Assembly (NCBI GenBank): GCA_030450335.1
Contig: JAKDIS010000020.1
Span: 1 to 28,257 of the forward strand
Reading direction: 5' to 3'
Length of the DNA stretch: 28,257 nucleotides
Origin: Corynebacterium sp.
GTDB taxonomy: Bacteria > Actinomycetota > Actinomycetes > Mycobacteriales > Mycobacteriaceae
The position numbers and the translations under genes are program-made. Numbering within the stretch: position 1 is the first letter of the stretch; each line of letters starts with the position of its first letter. The notes under the pieces were generated by a model. The model did no database searches, was not told the origin of the DNA, and was given only the letters and a program-made list of their open reading frames with translations. Positions 10,550 through 22,120 of the stretch are shown here, piece by piece.

Positions 10550-11071
10550 ATCAGCGCACAAGCTCGCATAAACGACCGGATTCGAGTTCCCGAGGTCCGA
10601 CTCGTCGGTCCGGGGGGCGAACAGGTCGGTATCGTCCGAATCGACGATGCACGCAAGCTGGCCTATGACGCCGACCTCGACCTCGTCGAGGTGGCACCGA
10701 ACGCAAAGCCGCCCGTGTGCAAGATCATGGACTTCGGCAAGTTCAAGTACGAACAGGACCAGAAGGCTCGCGAGGCTCGCAAGAACCAGCAGCAGACCGT
10801 GGTCAAGGAGCAGAAGTTCCGCCCCAAGATCAGCGACAACGACTACGAGACGAAGAAGTCCAACGTGGTTCGTTTCCTGGAGAAGGGGTCGAAGGTCAAG
10901 GTCACGATCATGTTCCGCGGCCGTGAGCAGTCCCGCCCCGAGCTGGGCTTCCGACTGCTCGAGCGACTCGCCGAGGACGTGCGTGAGTACGGCGTTGTTG
11001 AGACCCGGGCCAAGCAGGACGGTCGCAATATGACGATGGTGCTGTCCCCCGTCCGCAAGGGCAAGAAGTAG
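10550..11071 (+). CDS. infC: Translation initiation factor IF-3, AUC start
   Basis: IF3 binds the 30S subunit, keeps subunits apart and proofreads the start codon. The 173-aa protein shows the N-terminal domain (about 1-80, [22 protein letters not shown]) and the C-terminal domain (about 85-173, with [21 protein letters not shown] split by the usual linker). No ATG, GTG or TTG fits the conserved N-terminus. ATC at 10550 does: it follows GAGGAG at 5 nt spacing and gives the expected second residues SAQARINDR. The first ATG in frame (10727) is far inside the conserved region. IF3 discriminates against such codons, so an AUC start implies autorepression as known for AUU in E. coli infC. It heads the infC-rpmI-rplT operon. 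Confidence 0.93.
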   Translation: MSAQARINDRIRVPEVRLVGPGGEQVGIVRIDDARKLAYDADLDLVEVAPNAKPPVCKIMDFGKFKYEQDQKAREARKNQQQTVVKEQKFRPKISDNDYETKKSNVVRFLEKGSKVKVTIMFRGREQSRPELGFRLLERLAEDVREYGVVETRAKQDGRNMTMVLSPVRKGKK

Positions 11072-11121
11072 CACCTCCGACGTCGGTCGGCACCCATTCA
11101 CGAAGAAGTTAAGGATCCACG

Positions 11122-11316
11122 ATGAAGCAGAAGACCCACAAGGGCACCGCCAAGCGCATCAAGGTCACCGGTTCCGGCAAGCTGCGCCGCGAGCAGGCCA
11201 ACCGCCGTCACCTCCTGGAGGGCAAGCCCTCCAAGCGCACCCGTCGCCTCAAGGGCACCGAGGACGTCGCTCCCGCCGACGTCAAGCGCGTCAAGCGCCT
11301 GCTGGGCAAGGCTTAA
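11122..11316 (+). CDS. rpmI: 50S ribosomal protein L35
   Basis: This is a 64-aa basic protein of the large ribosomal subunit. It begins with [20 protein letters not shown] and carries the conserved [16 protein letters not shown] segment. AAGGA precedes the ATG at about 7 nt. It lies 50 bp after infC and 103 bp before rplT, in the order found in most bacteria. The gap to rplT contains a TTCCCGGGAA palindrome (11350-11359) of unknown role. Confidence 0.96.
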   Translation: MKQKTHKGTAKRIKVTGSGKLRREQANRRHLLEGKPSKRTRRLKGTEDVAPADVKRVKRLLGKA

Positions 11317-11419
11317 GCCTTCCTGCCCGTCTCGACTCGAATCCCGTAATTCCCGGGAACCGAGGGAACAACCTCCGGTGCCCGAACATCAAGAAGCCAG
11401 AAGATAAGGACGTCCCACC

Positions 11420-11803
11420 ATGGCACGTGTCAAGCGCTCAGTGAACGCGAAGAAGAAGCGTCGCGAGATCCTCAACGAGGCCTCCGGCTACCGCGGCCAG
11501 CGCTCCCGCCTGTACCGCAAGGCCAAGGAGCAGGTCCTCCACTCGAAGACCTACGCCTTCCGCGACCGTCGCGCACGCAAGGGTGAGTTCCGCAAGCTGT
11601 GGATCCAGCGCATCAACGCCGCCGCCCGTGCGAACGACATCACCTACAACCGTCTGATCCAGGGCCTGCGTCTCGCCGGCATCGAGGTCGACCGTAAGAA
11701 CCTCGCCGAGATCGCCGTCTCCGACGCCGCTGCGTTCACCGCCCTGGTCGACGCCGCCAAGGCCGCCCTCCCCGAGGACGTCAACGCCCCCGCGTCCAAC
11801 TAA
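11420..11803 (+). CDS. rplT: 50S ribosomal protein L20
   Basis: This is a 127-aa basic rRNA-binding assembly protein of the large subunit. Recognisable segments are the N-terminal [16 protein letters not shown], then [16 protein letters not shown], and the globular [13 protein letters not shown] followed by [18 protein letters not shown]. The ATG follows AAGGA. L20 represses infC-rpmI-rplT translation in several bacteria, so it is a candidate ligand for the infC leader; this is an inference. It is the last gene of the operon and is followed by a strong hairpin. Confidence 0.96.
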   Translation: MARVKRSVNAKKKRREILNEASGYRGQRSRLYRKAKEQVLHSKTYAFRDRRARKGEFRKLWIQRINAAARANDITYNRLIQGLRLAGIEVDRKNLAEIAVSDAAAFTALVDAAKAALPEDVNAPASN

Positions 11804-11832
11804 GGACCTGCGGCGGTAACGCCGAACGTTTC

Positions 11833-11879
11833 ACCGCGCCCGCCGGTATCGTGCATTTCACGACGCCGGTCGGCGCGGT
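11833..11879 (+). terminator. Long hairpin, likely terminator of infC-rpmI-rplT
   Basis: ACCGCGCC (11833-11840) pairs with GGCGCGGT (11872-11879). Inside, CCGG (11843-11846) pairs with CCGG (11866-11869) and CGTG (11850-11853) with CACG (11859-11862), giving a nearly continuous stem of about 20 bp and a CATTT loop. The T-rich tail after it (TTCGTG) is weak. Confidence 0.6.
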
Positions 11880-11935
11880 TTCGTGTATCCACGGCAGGTT
11901 GGGGGAGCGGGGCGTTTCATGTCCGGGGTCGGCGC

Positions 11936-11941
11936 TAGAAT
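11936..11941 (+). promoter_or_regulatory. -10 element of the rRNA methyltransferase gene
   Basis: TAGAAT lies 8 nt before the ATG at 11950. Transcription would start at or within 2 nt of the initiation codon, making the message leaderless or nearly so. GGAG at 11944-11947 is too close to the ATG to work as a standard binding site. Confidence 0.45.
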
Positions 11942-11949
11942 CTGGAGCC

Positions 11950-12894
11950 ATGACTTCACTGCCCTCCGCGCCTTCGCCCGCACGCCCCCTCGCCTCCGAC
12001 TGGCGGACCTGGATGGGCGATGAACCGTTCACCGAACGCACCCCGCGCATCGTCAACGCCGCGAAGCTGCACCGCGCCCAGGCGCGCCGCAAGGCAGGAC
12101 GCTTTGTCGCCGAAGGCGCCAACGCGGTGACCTCCGCCCTCGCCCACGGTGACGTGGTCGAGGTGTACCTCACCGAGCAGGGCCTGGAGGCCGTCGGCGG
12201 CGAGCTCGACCGGCTCACCGCCGAGCGTGAGGTCATTCGGGAATCGGACGCCGACGGCGACGGCCCCGTCGGCGAGGCCCGTGGCGTGCGCGTCCACCTG
12301 ATCACCGACCGCGCGGCCAGGGCCCTGTCGGAGTCGGTCACCCCCACCGGCATCTTCGCGTTGTGCACCACCTGCGTCACCGACCTCGACGGGCTGGCCG
12401 AGCGTGCGCTGCACGGCAGCATGCTCGCCGTGCCCGTGGAGACGGCGGAACCGGGTAACGCCGGTGCGCTCGTCCGCGTCGCCGACGCCACCGGCGCCGC
12501 AGGCGTCGTCTTCGCCGGCTCCAGCGTCGACCCGCAGGGCGGCAAGGCCGTCCGCGCCTCGGCGGGTTCGGTCTTCCACCTCCCGGTGGTCCGGCACACC
12601 GGCGTCGCCGAGGTCATCGACCAGCTCCACGAGTGGGGCTACACCGTCCTGGCGACCTCCGGTGAAGGGGACGTCTCCCTCGACGACGCCGCCACCGCGC
12701 AGGACGGACCGGCGTTGCTCGCCGGCAAGGTCGCCTGGCTGTTCGGCAACGAGGCCCACGGTCTCGGCGACTGGCAGGACCTGGCCGACGTGAGGGTCTC
12801 CATCCCCATGGCGGGCATGGCGGAGAGCTTCAACCTTGTCACCGCCGCGGCGATCTGTCTGTACGAGACGGCCCGCGTCGCCCGCCGGGGCTGA
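11950..12894 (+). CDS. SpoU/TrmH-family RNA 2'-O-methyltransferase
   Basis: The 314-aa cytoplasmic enzyme methylates ribose 2'-OH in rRNA or tRNA with S-adenosylmethionine. Residues 30-60 (RIVNAAKLHRAQARRKAGRFV) form the N-terminal substrate-binding start typical of this group. The C-terminal knotted SPOUT domain shows motif 2, LFGNEAHGL (264-272, Asn267-Glu268), and motif 3, IPMAGMAESFN (from 285), with F-N-L-V-T in place of the commoner L-N-V-S-V. The position between rplT and pheS corresponds, from memory, to tsnR-type Rv1644 in M. tuberculosis. The target nucleotide cannot be read from sequence. The N-terminus is taken at 11950 because of the -10 element just upstream; the frame is open back to 11851, across the terminator hairpin. 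Confidence 0.85.
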   Translation: MTSLPSAPSPARPLASDWRTWMGDEPFTERTPRIVNAAKLHRAQARRKAGRFVAEGANAVTSALAHGDVVEVYLTEQGLEAVGGELDRLTAEREVIRESDADGDGPVGEARGVRVHLITDRAARALSESVTPTGIFALCTTCVTDLDGLAERALHGSMLAVPVETAEPGNAGALVRVADATGAAGVVFAGSSVDPQGGKAVRASAGSVFHLPVVRHTGVAEVIDQLHEWGYTVLATSGEGDVSLDDAATAQDGPALLAGKVAWLFGNEAHGLGDWQDLADVRVSIPMAGMAESFNLVTAAAICLYETARVARRG

Positions 12895-12941
12895 GGTCCG
12901 CGGTGTTCACGTCCCCGACACCCCGCAGTGGTGGGGGTCAT

Positions 12942-12963
12942 TGGTATTATCTTGAGTCGACTC
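12942..12963 (+). promoter_or_regulatory. Extended -10 promoter and start-site palindrome of pheST
   Basis: TGG-TATTAT (12942-12950) is an extended -10 element without an obvious -35. Transcription would start near 12957, inside the perfect 10 bp palindrome GAGTCGACTC (12954-12963). The palindrome could be an operator or an RNA element at the 5' end; no known regulator is assigned. Confidence 0.45.
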
Positions 12964-13007
12964 CAAAAGGGATCGACCGGGACAAGATTGAGTGCGAGGT
13001 GCGCTAG

Positions 13008-14048
<1,041 letters not shown>

Positions 14049-14105
14049 TTCCGCAGCAGAACCCCGCACCAACCCGTACCACCTAGAGGAACCGAGCACC
14101 CGTCA

Positions 14106-16691
14106 ATGCTGATCTCACAGTCCTGGCTCACCCGCCTTCTCCAGACCTCCACCGCGCCGTTCTCCGTGCCCTCCGAGGAGCTGGACGCCGGCTTCGTGCG
14201 CGTCGGCTTCGAGACCGAGGGCTACGAGCGCATCGCCGAGACCACCGGGCCGCTCGTCTTCGGCCGGGTCGCCTCCATCGAGGAGCTCGAGGGGTTCAAG
14301 AAGCCGATCCGCTACGTGGACGTCGACGTGGCCGACGCCAACGGCACCGGCGAGCTGCAGCACATCATCTGCGGTGCGCGGAACTTCCGCGAGGGTGACA
14401 TCGTCATCGTCTCCCTGCCCGGTGCGGTGCTGCCCGGCGGGTTCGAGATCAGCGCCCGCGAGACCTACGGCCGCACGTCCGAGGGCATGATGTGCTCCGC
14501 CGCCGAGCTGGGCCTGGCCAAGGTCCAGACCGCCGGCATCATCGCCATCCGTGGCGACGAGGCGCAGGACGCCCGGATCGCCGTGGGCGCGGACGCCCGC
14601 GAGTTCCTCGGCCTCGACGACACCGTCTTCGACGTCAACATCACCCCGGACCGCGGCTACGCGCTGTCCGCCCGCGGCCTCGCCCGTGAACTCGCCAGCT
14701 CCTTCTCCCTGACCTTCCGCGACCCGGCGAAGGACCCGGCGGCCGCCGCGCTGCCGACCGACCTGCTCGCCGGTCTGCCGCAGGGCACCGGGCGAGGCGA
14801 TCTGCCGGAGGTGACCGTCGACGAGGCCACGAAGTGTGCCCGTTTCGGCATCCGAAAGGTCGTCGGCGTCGACCCGGCCGCCGAGTCCCCCTACTGGCTG
14901 CAGCGTGAACTGCTGCTGTGCGGTCAGCGTCCGGTCAACGCCGCGACGGACGTGACGAACTACGTCATGTTCCTGCTCGGGCAGCCGATGCACGCCTTCG
15001 ACGCCGACCGCATCACCGGTGACCTGCACGTCCGCCTCGCCCCCGAGGGCAGGACGATCACCACGCTGGACGGTGTGGAGCGCACCCTGTCCGGTGAGGA
15101 CGTCGTGATCTCCGACGCCACCGGCATCCAGTCGATGGCCGGGGTCATGGGAGGTTCGACCTCCGAGATCTCCGCCTCGACCACCAGCGTGTACTTCGAG
15201 GCCGCCTTCTTCGACCAGATCACCGTGGCCCGTACCTCGCGTCGCCACCGCCTGTCCTCGGAGTCCTCGCGTCGTTTCGAGCGTGGCACCGACCCGGCGG
15301 TCATCGAGGCCGCCCTCGACTTCGCCGTCGCCCTGCTGACCCGCATCGCCGGTGGCGAGGTCGTCGCCGGTGTCAGCCTGGTCGGTGAGGTTCCCGCCAT
15401 GCCGGTGATCGACATGCACACCTCGCGTCCGGGCAAGACCGCCGGGATGATCTACCCGACCGGCACCACCGTCTCCCGGCTCACCGAGGTCGGCTGCACG
15501 GTCCGTGAGACCGGGGAGCGCGACGCGAACGGGGCCAAGGCCATCGAGGTCACCCCGCCCACGTGGCGTCCCGACCTCACCATGCCCGCCGAGCTCGTCG
15601 AGGAGGTGCTGCGGCTCGAGGGGCTCGACAAGATCCCCTCGATCGTGCCCACCGCCCCGGCCGGACGTGGCCTCTCGCCGCGCCAGCGGATGCGCCGTTC
15701 GGTCGGTCACGCCCTGGCGTGGAACGGCTACGTGGAGATCCTGCCCAGCCCGTTCATCGCCAACGACGTCTTCGACGTCTGGGGTCTGGACGCCGACGAC
15801 CCGCGCCGCTCGGCCGTCCGCGTGCTGAACCCGCTGGAGAGCGACGTGGCGACCATCGGCACGAGCCTGCTGCCGTCGATGATCGACTCACTGCGCCGCA
15901 ACATCACCCGCGGTCAGCACGACGTGGCCCTCTACGGTGTCGAGCAGGTGACCCTGCCCACCGAGGTCTCGGGCACCTCGCCGATGCCCTCGGTGGCGCA
16001 GCGCCCCTCCGAGGACGAGGCGGCGACACTGCTGGCGTCACTGCCGTACCAGCCGCTCAACGTCGCGGTCATCGCCGCGGGCGACCGCGTCCTGCAGGGA
16101 ACCTGGGGTGCCGCCGAGCCTTTCGAGGCGTCCGACGTGCTGGAGGCGGCGACGGTCATCGCCCGCGCCGCCGGCGTCGAGGTCACCCTGCGCAACGCGG
16201 AGTACCTGCCGTGGCACCCCGGACGCTGCGCCGAGATCGTCGTGGGTGGCGCAGGCGAAGCGGCGTGGGAGACCGTGGTCGGCCACGCTGGTGAGCTGCA
16301 CCCGCAGGTCTGCGAGCGGGCCGGTCTGCCGAAGCGGACCGTGGCGCTGGAGATGAACCTCGACGCGTTGCCGCTGGCGGAGTCCTTCCCGCGCCCGGTG
16401 CTCTCACCCTTCCCCGCGGTGAACCAGGACGTCGCCGTCGTCGTCGACGAGACGACCCCGGTCGCCGACGTGGAGGCCGCGCTGGTCTCCGGTGCCGGAG
16501 AACTGCTGGAGCACATCCGGTTGTTCGACGTCTACCACTCCGACGCCCTGGGCGAGGGCAAGCGGTCGCTGACCTTCACCCTGCGCTTCCGCGCCGCCGA
16601 CCGCACGTTGACCGAGGACGAGGCGTCCGAGGCACGCGGCGCGGCCGTGGACGCCGCGGCGACCGCCGTCGGCGCGACGCTGCGCGGCTAG
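14106..16691 (+). CDS. pheT: Phenylalanyl-tRNA synthetase beta subunit
   Basis: The 861-aa partner of PheS begins with MLISQSWLTRLL, the family's usual start. An EMAP-like tRNA-binding domain covers about residues 45-155 (CGARNF, then ARETYGRTSEGMMCSAAELGL). The B3/B4 editing domain lies around 215-400 and the B5 domain around 430-510 (PTWRPDLTMPAELVEEVLRLEG). A catalytic-like core follows, and the ferredoxin-fold anticodon-binding domain is at about 765-861 (PFPAVNQDVAVVVDE, RFRAADRTLTEDEA). The ribosome binding site is poor: GAGGAA lies about 16 nt before ATG, so expression may depend on pheS translation. The gene is complete. Confidence 0.96.
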   Translation: MLISQSWLTRLLQTSTAPFSVPSEELDAGFVRVGFETEGYERIAETTGPLVFGRVASIEELEGFKKPIRYVDVDVADANGTGELQHIICGARNFREGDIVIVSLPGAVLPGGFEISARETYGRTSEGMMCSAAELGLAKVQTAGIIAIRGDEAQDARIAVGADAREFLGLDDTVFDVNITPDRGYALSARGLARELASSFSLTFRDPAKDPAAAALPTDLLAGLPQGTGRGDLPEVTVDEATKCARFGIRKVVGVDPAAESPYWLQRELLLCGQRPVNAATDVTNYVMFLLGQPMHAFDADRITGDLHVRLAPEGRTITTLDGVERTLSGEDVVISDATGIQSMAGVMGGSTSEISASTTSVYFEAAFFDQITVARTSRRHRLSSESSRRFERGTDPAVIEAALDFAVALLTRIAGGEVVAGVSLVGEVPAMPVIDMHTSRPGKTAGMIYPTGTTVSRLTEVGCTVRETGERDANGAKAIEVTPPTWRPDLTMPAELVEEVLRLEGLDKIPSIVPTAPAGRGLSPRQRMRRSVGHALAWNGYVEILPSPFIANDVFDVWGLDADDPRRSAVRVLNPLESDVATIGTSLLPSMIDSLRRNITRGQHDVALYGVEQVTLPTEVSGTSPMPSVAQRPSEDEAATLLASLPYQPLNVAVIAAGDRVLQGTWGAAEPFEASDVLEAATVIARAAGVEVTLRNAEYLPWHPGRCAEIVVGGAGEAAWETVVGHAGELHPQVCERAGLPKRTVALEMNLDALPLAESFPRPVLSPFPAVNQDVAVVVDETTPVADVEAALVSGAGELLEHIRLFDVYHSDALGEGKRSLTFTLRFRAADRTLTEDEASEARGAAVDAAATAVGATLRG

Positions 16692-16715
16692 ACCGCGCGG
16701 GGCAGGGGGGCGTCC

Positions 16716-16777
16716 TGCATAAAAACCGGATTCGTGCATAACTTGCGCTCGTGGTCGTGCGGGTGCATACTTGCACG
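16716..16777 (+). promoter_or_regulatory. ARG-box operator and leaderless promoter of the arginine operon
   Basis: GTGCA-TACT-TGCAC (16763-16776) is a perfect 5-4-5 palindrome, the geometry of ArgR half-site pairs, and ends one base before the argC ATG. TGCATA also occurs at 16716 and 16735, giving partial boxes upstream. TTGCGC (16743-16748) and CATACT (16766-16771), 17 bp apart, make a promoter whose start would fall on the argC ATG. ArgR bound here would cover the -10. The ArgR assignment rests on geometry and context. Confidence 0.6.
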
Positions 16778-17806
16778 ATGATATCCATCGCAGTCGCAGG
16801 CGCCAGCGGGTACGCCGGTGGCGAGGCCCTCCGCCTCCTCCTCAACCACCCCGGCCACGGCCGGGACTTCCGGATCGGCGCACTCACCGGTGCGTCCAAT
16901 GCCGGCCAGCGCTTCGGGGACCTCGTCCCCGGCCTGCCGCAGCTCGCCGACCGCACCGTCGAGGAGACCACCAATGAGGTCCTGGCCGGCCACGACGTCG
17001 CCATACTCGCCCTGCCGCACGGGGTGTCGTCCTCCCTCGACCTCGGCGACACCGTGGTGCTGGACTGCGGCGCCGACCGGCGGTTGACCGACAAGGCCGA
17101 CTGGGACGCCTACTACGGCGGCGACTACCCCGGCAGCTGGCCCTACGGCATCCCCGAACTGCCCGGCAACCGCGACACCATCGCCGCGGCGTCCGGCGTC
17201 GCCGTGCCCGGCTGCTTCCCGACCGGGGCCACCCTGGCCCTGCTGCCCGCCATGGTCGCCGGCCTGATGAGCCCCGAGGTGTCCGTCGTCTCCGTCACCG
17301 GCGTCACCGGCGCCGGCAAGAAGCCCGCCGTCGCCCTGCTGGGCGGGGAGACGATGGGCAACGTGCGGGCCTACAAGGTCGGCACGCACCGGCACACCCC
17401 GGAGATCGCGCAGAACATCCGTCGCGTCCTGCCTGGTGGTGGTGCCGCTGGGTCCGGTGGCGCGAAGGTCACCTTCACCCCGGTCCTGGCACCGCTGGGA
17501 CGTGGCATCCTGACCACCGTCACCGCCGCCGCGAACGGCAGCGCCGCCGAGTTGCGCGCCGCCTACGAGGACTACTGCGCCGACGAACCCTTCCTCCACC
17601 TGCTTCCCGAGGGCGAACAGCCCGAGGTCAAGAGTGTGGTCGGAACCAACATGGCGCACATCCAGGTCACCGTGACCGACGGTGTGGTGGTCGCCACCAG
17701 TGCGATCGACAACCTGACCAAGGGCACCGCCGGCGCCGCCGTGCAGTGCCTCAACCTGATCCAGGGCTGGTACGAGACCGCCGGCCTGCCGATGGCCGGA
17801 CTGTAG
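16778..17806 (+). CDS. argC: N-acetyl-gamma-glutamyl-phosphate reductase
   Basis: This NADPH-dependent enzyme converts N-acetylglutamyl phosphate to the semialdehyde, step 3 of arginine synthesis. The 342 aa begin with a Rossmann nucleotide-binding turn ([11 protein letters not shown], residues 6-16). The catalytic cysteine is Cys146 in VPGCFPTGA. The HRHTPEI segment (about 206) and the C-terminal [15 protein letters not shown] are family features. I chose the ATG at 16778, which begins at the glycine-rich fold and sits directly after the operator; an in-frame GTG at 16751 would add nine residues encoded by the operator itself. It is the first gene of the arg operon, with argJ 13 bp downstream. 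Confidence 0.95.
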   Translation: MISIAVAGASGYAGGEALRLLLNHPGHGRDFRIGALTGASNAGQRFGDLVPGLPQLADRTVEETTNEVLAGHDVAILALPHGVSSSLDLGDTVVLDCGADRRLTDKADWDAYYGGDYPGSWPYGIPELPGNRDTIAAASGVAVPGCFPTGATLALLPAMVAGLMSPEVSVVSVTGVTGAGKKPAVALLGGETMGNVRAYKVGTHRHTPEIAQNIRRVLPGGGAAGSGGAKVTFTPVLAPLGRGILTTVTAAANGSAAELRAAYEDYCADEPFLHLLPEGEQPEVKSVVGTNMAHIQVTVTDGVVVATSAIDNLTKGTAGAAVQCLNLIQGWYETAGLPMAGL

Positions 17807-17819
17807 GAGAACAACGGAC

Positions 17820-19088
17820 ATGAGCGATACCTTCGACCCGAACGACTCCGCGACCTTCCCGGACCACATCACCGAGCCCCGGGACACCGAGCCGGAGAAC
17901 GCCGTGGAGCAGACCACCGAGGCCCTCGGCGTCACCGCCGCCGCCGGCTTCCGCGCGGCCTCGACCACCGCGGGCATCAAGCCGTCCGGCAACCCGGACA
18001 TGGCACTCGTCGTCAACGACGGCCCCGAGTACACCGCCGCGGCGGTCTTCACCCGCAACCGGGTCGTCGCCTCGCCGGTGAAGCTCACCCGCGCGAACAA
18101 CGACGGCACCTTCCACGCGGTGATCCTCAACGCCGGCAACGCCAACGCGTGCAACGGCGCCCAGGGCGACGTGGACGCCGCGGCCACCGCCGACGCCGTC
18201 GCGGAGCACCTCGGCGTGGCGTCCTCCGAGATCGCCGTGTGCTCCACCGGCCTGATCGGCGACACCCTGCCGATGGACAAGATCCTGGCCGGCGTGGAGA
18301 CCCTGACCGGCCAGGTGGGGGACGACCGGGCGCAGTCCCCGGAGGCGGGCACCGCCGCCGCCGAGGCGATCATGACCACCGACCTGGTCAGCAAGCAGGC
18401 CGTGTACCACGGCGACGGCTGGTCCCTCGGCGGTATGGGCAAGGGTGTGGGCATGATGGCCCCCTCGCTGGCCACGATGCTGATCGTGCTGACCACCGAC
18501 GCCCACGTCGAGGACCCGGCACCCGCGCTCAAGGCGTCCAGCGAGGTCACCTTCGACTGCGTCGACATCGACGGTTCCACCTCCACCAACGACACGGTGA
18601 TCCTCATGGCCAACGGCGCTTCCGGCGTGACCCCCGACGACGTGGAGTTCCGCGCCGCCGTGCACGCCGTGTGCCTCGACCTGGCGCGCCAGCTCCAGGC
18701 CGACGCCGAGGGCGTGACCAAGCGGGTGGCGATCACCGTCACCGGCACCGACTCCGACGCCGAGGCGAAGACCGCCGCCCGCGTCCTCGGGCGCGACAGC
18801 CTCTTCAAGTGCGCCATGTTCGGCTCCGACCCGAACTGGGGACGCACCCTCGCCGCCGTGGGCATGGCGCCGGTGGCCATGGACCCCGACGGTATCTCGG
18901 TCAGCTTCAACGGCCACCCCGTCTGCGTGGACTCCACCGGCGCCCCCGGGGCCCGGGACGTGGACCTCTCCGGCGAGGACATCGACGTCCTCGTCGACCT
19001 CGGCACCGGGGGAGAAGGCAAGGCCACGGTCTGGACCACGGACCTCTCCCACGACTACGTCCACATCAACTCCGCCTACAGCTCCTAG
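17820..19088 (+). CDS. argJ: Bifunctional ornithine acetyltransferase/N-acetylglutamate synthase
   Basis: ArgJ transfers acetyl from N-acetylornithine to glutamate, recycling the acetyl group, and may also use acetyl-CoA. No argA is in the operon. The 422-aa proprotein carries the self-cleavage site in [12 protein letters not shown]: cleavage before Thr219 would give alpha and beta chains with Thr219 as nucleophile. [14 protein letters not shown] and TTDLVSKQA are further family motifs. The N-terminus has about 35 acidic, low-hydrophobicity residues before the conserved [12 protein letters not shown]. The start ATG has GGAGA upstream, so this extension may be real. It is 17 bp from argB. Confidence 0.95.
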   Translation: MSDTFDPNDSATFPDHITEPRDTEPENAVEQTTEALGVTAAAGFRAASTTAGIKPSGNPDMALVVNDGPEYTAAAVFTRNRVVASPVKLTRANNDGTFHAVILNAGNANACNGAQGDVDAAATADAVAEHLGVASSEIAVCSTGLIGDTLPMDKILAGVETLTGQVGDDRAQSPEAGTAAAEAIMTTDLVSKQAVYHGDGWSLGGMGKGVGMMAPSLATMLIVLTTDAHVEDPAPALKASSEVTFDCVDIDGSTSTNDTVILMANGASGVTPDDVEFRAAVHAVCLDLARQLQADAEGVTKRVAITVTGTDSDAEAKTAARVLGRDSLFKCAMFGSDPNWGRTLAAVGMAPVAMDPDGISVSFNGHPVCVDSTGAPGARDVDLSGEDIDVLVDLGTGGEGKATVWTTDLSHDYVHINSAYSS

Positions 19089-19105
19089 ACGACGAGGGAA
19101 ACACC

Positions 19106-20033
19106 ATGACCGAACCTGACCCCGAGAAGGTCGTCTACCGCGGCGCCACCGACCTCGACCCGGCGACCCGGGCGAACGTGCTCGCCGAGGCACTGCCCTG
19201 GCTGCTGCACTACCGCGACAAGATCGTGGTGGTGAAGTACGGCGGCAACGCCATGATCGACGAGGAACTCAAACAGGCCTTCGCCGCCGACATGGCCTTC
19301 CTGCGCTCGGTCGGCGCCCACCCGATCGTGGTCCACGGCGGCGGCCCCCAGATCACCGAGATGCTGGAGAAGGTCGACCTGCCCGGCGAGTTCGTCGGCG
19401 GGTTCCGGGTGACGACCCCGGAGACCATGGAGTACGTGCGCATGGTGCTCTTCGGCAAGGTCGGACGCGAACTGGTGAACCTCATCAACCAGCACGGCCC
19501 CTTCGCCGTGGGCACCTCGGGGGAGGACGCCGGCCTGTTCACCGCCGTCAAGCGCACCGCCACGGTGGACGGGGTCGAGGTCGACCTGGGCCGGGTCGGC
19601 GACATCTCCCACGTCAACGCCGAGGTGCTGATGGACCTCATCGACGCCGGACGCATCCCCGTCGTCGCCCCCTTCGCCCCCGACGAGGACGGGCTGGTCC
19701 ACAACATCAACGCCGACACCGCGGCCGGCGCGCTGGCCGCCGCCGTCGGCGCGGAGCGCCTCGTGGTGCTCACCAACGTGGAGGGCCTGTACACCGACTG
19801 GCCGGACAAGAGTTCCCTGGTGTCCAGGATCGCCCCGGACCAGCTCGAGAAGATCCTGCCGGACCTGGACTCCGGCATGATCCCGAAGATGGAGGCCTGC
19901 CTGTCCGCCGTGCGCACCGGGGTCTCCGCGGCACACGTGATCGACGGACGTGAGCGCCACTCCGTGATCCTCGAGCTCATGACCGAGGGCGGCATCGGCA
20001 CGATGATCGCCCGTGACGACTGGGAGTCGCCCC

Positions 20034-20041
<8 letters not shown>
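19106..20041 (+). CDS. argB: Acetylglutamate kinase
   Basis: This amino-acid-kinase-family enzyme phosphorylates N-acetylglutamate with ATP and is usually the controlled step of the cyclic pathway. The 311 aa show KYGGNAM (about 45-51, phosphate-binding Lys), VHGGGPQI (about 78-85), and a C-terminal ATP-site region ([17 protein letters not shown] and [14 protein letters not shown]). Before the kinase core is an N-terminal helix (about 14-35, [20 protein letters not shown]). In this family such a helix marks the arginine-inhibited hexameric form, so feedback inhibition by arginine is expected. The stop overlaps the argD start by 8 bp. Confidence 0.95.
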
Positions 20042-21220
<1,179 letters not shown>

Positions 21221-21224
<4 letters not shown>

Positions 21225-22120
21225 CCCGTCACTTCCTCGCCGACGACGCGGTGACCGTCGCCGAACAGGCCGAGATCCTCGACCTGGGTATGGAGATGGT
21301 CCAGGACCCCTACCGCACGAGCCTGCGTAACAAGTCCGTGGCCGTGCTGTTCGACAAGACCTCGACCCGCACCCGTTTCTCCTTCGACGTGGGCATCAAC
21401 CAGCTCGGCGGACACCCCGTCGTGGTGGACTCCGGCAAGTCCCAGATGGGCAAGAAGGAGTCCTACCAGGACACCGGCGCGGTGCTCTCCCGCTTCGTGG
21501 ACGCCGTGGTGTGGCGTACCGGCGCGCACCAGAACCTGCACGACATGGCGGAGACCGCCACCGTGCCGATCATCAACGCGCTGTGCGACGACTTCCATCC
21601 CTGCCAGATCCTCGCCGACCTGCTGACCATCCGTCAGCACAAGGGGGAGCTCAAGGGGCTCAAGGCCGTCTACCTCGGCGACGGGGCCAACAACATGGCC
21701 AACTCCTACATGCTCGGTTTCGCCACCGCCGGGGTGGACATCACCATCGCCGCTCCGCAGGGCTTCCAGCCCGAACAGCGTTTCGTCGACCGCGCGCAGG
21801 CCCGTGCCGACGAGACCGGTGCCACGCTGACGGTGACCGACCGACCGGACGTGACCGGTGCGGACGTGGTCATCACGGACACCTGGGTGTCCATGGGCAT
21901 GGACGCCGACCGCGACACCGAGGCGCTGGCGCCCTTCCAGGTCACCGCCGAGATGATGGCGACCGCCGACAAGGACGCGGTGTTCATGCACTGCCTGCCC
22001 GCCTACCGCGGCTACGAGGTGGCCGCCGAGGTGATCGACGGTCCGCAGTCGATCGTCTTCGATGAGGCGGAGAACCGGCTCCACGCACAGAAGGCGCTGC
22101 TGGAATGGCTGCTGCGCTGA
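21221..22120 (+). CDS. argF: Ornithine carbamoyltransferase
   Basis: This anabolic enzyme makes citrulline from ornithine and carbamoyl phosphate. The 299 aa carry the carbamoyl-phosphate motif STRTR (48-52), HPCQ (126-129), the ornithine-loop segment DTWVSMGM and HCLP (257-260, Cys258). After HCLP the sequence is AYRG where many homologues have AHRG. It is slightly short for the family because the N-terminal region before the first helix is brief. It overlaps argD by 4 bp (ATGA) and argR by 16 bp. Confidence 0.95.

Noticed and set aside
12957..13007. T-box or Phe leader-peptide attenuator before pheS
   Set aside because: The leader is too short for a T-box and contains no Phe-rich reading frame or terminator-antiterminator pair.
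16688..19039. 783-codon minus-strand open frame over argC and argJ
   Set aside because: Shadow of two complete arginine genes; no motif.
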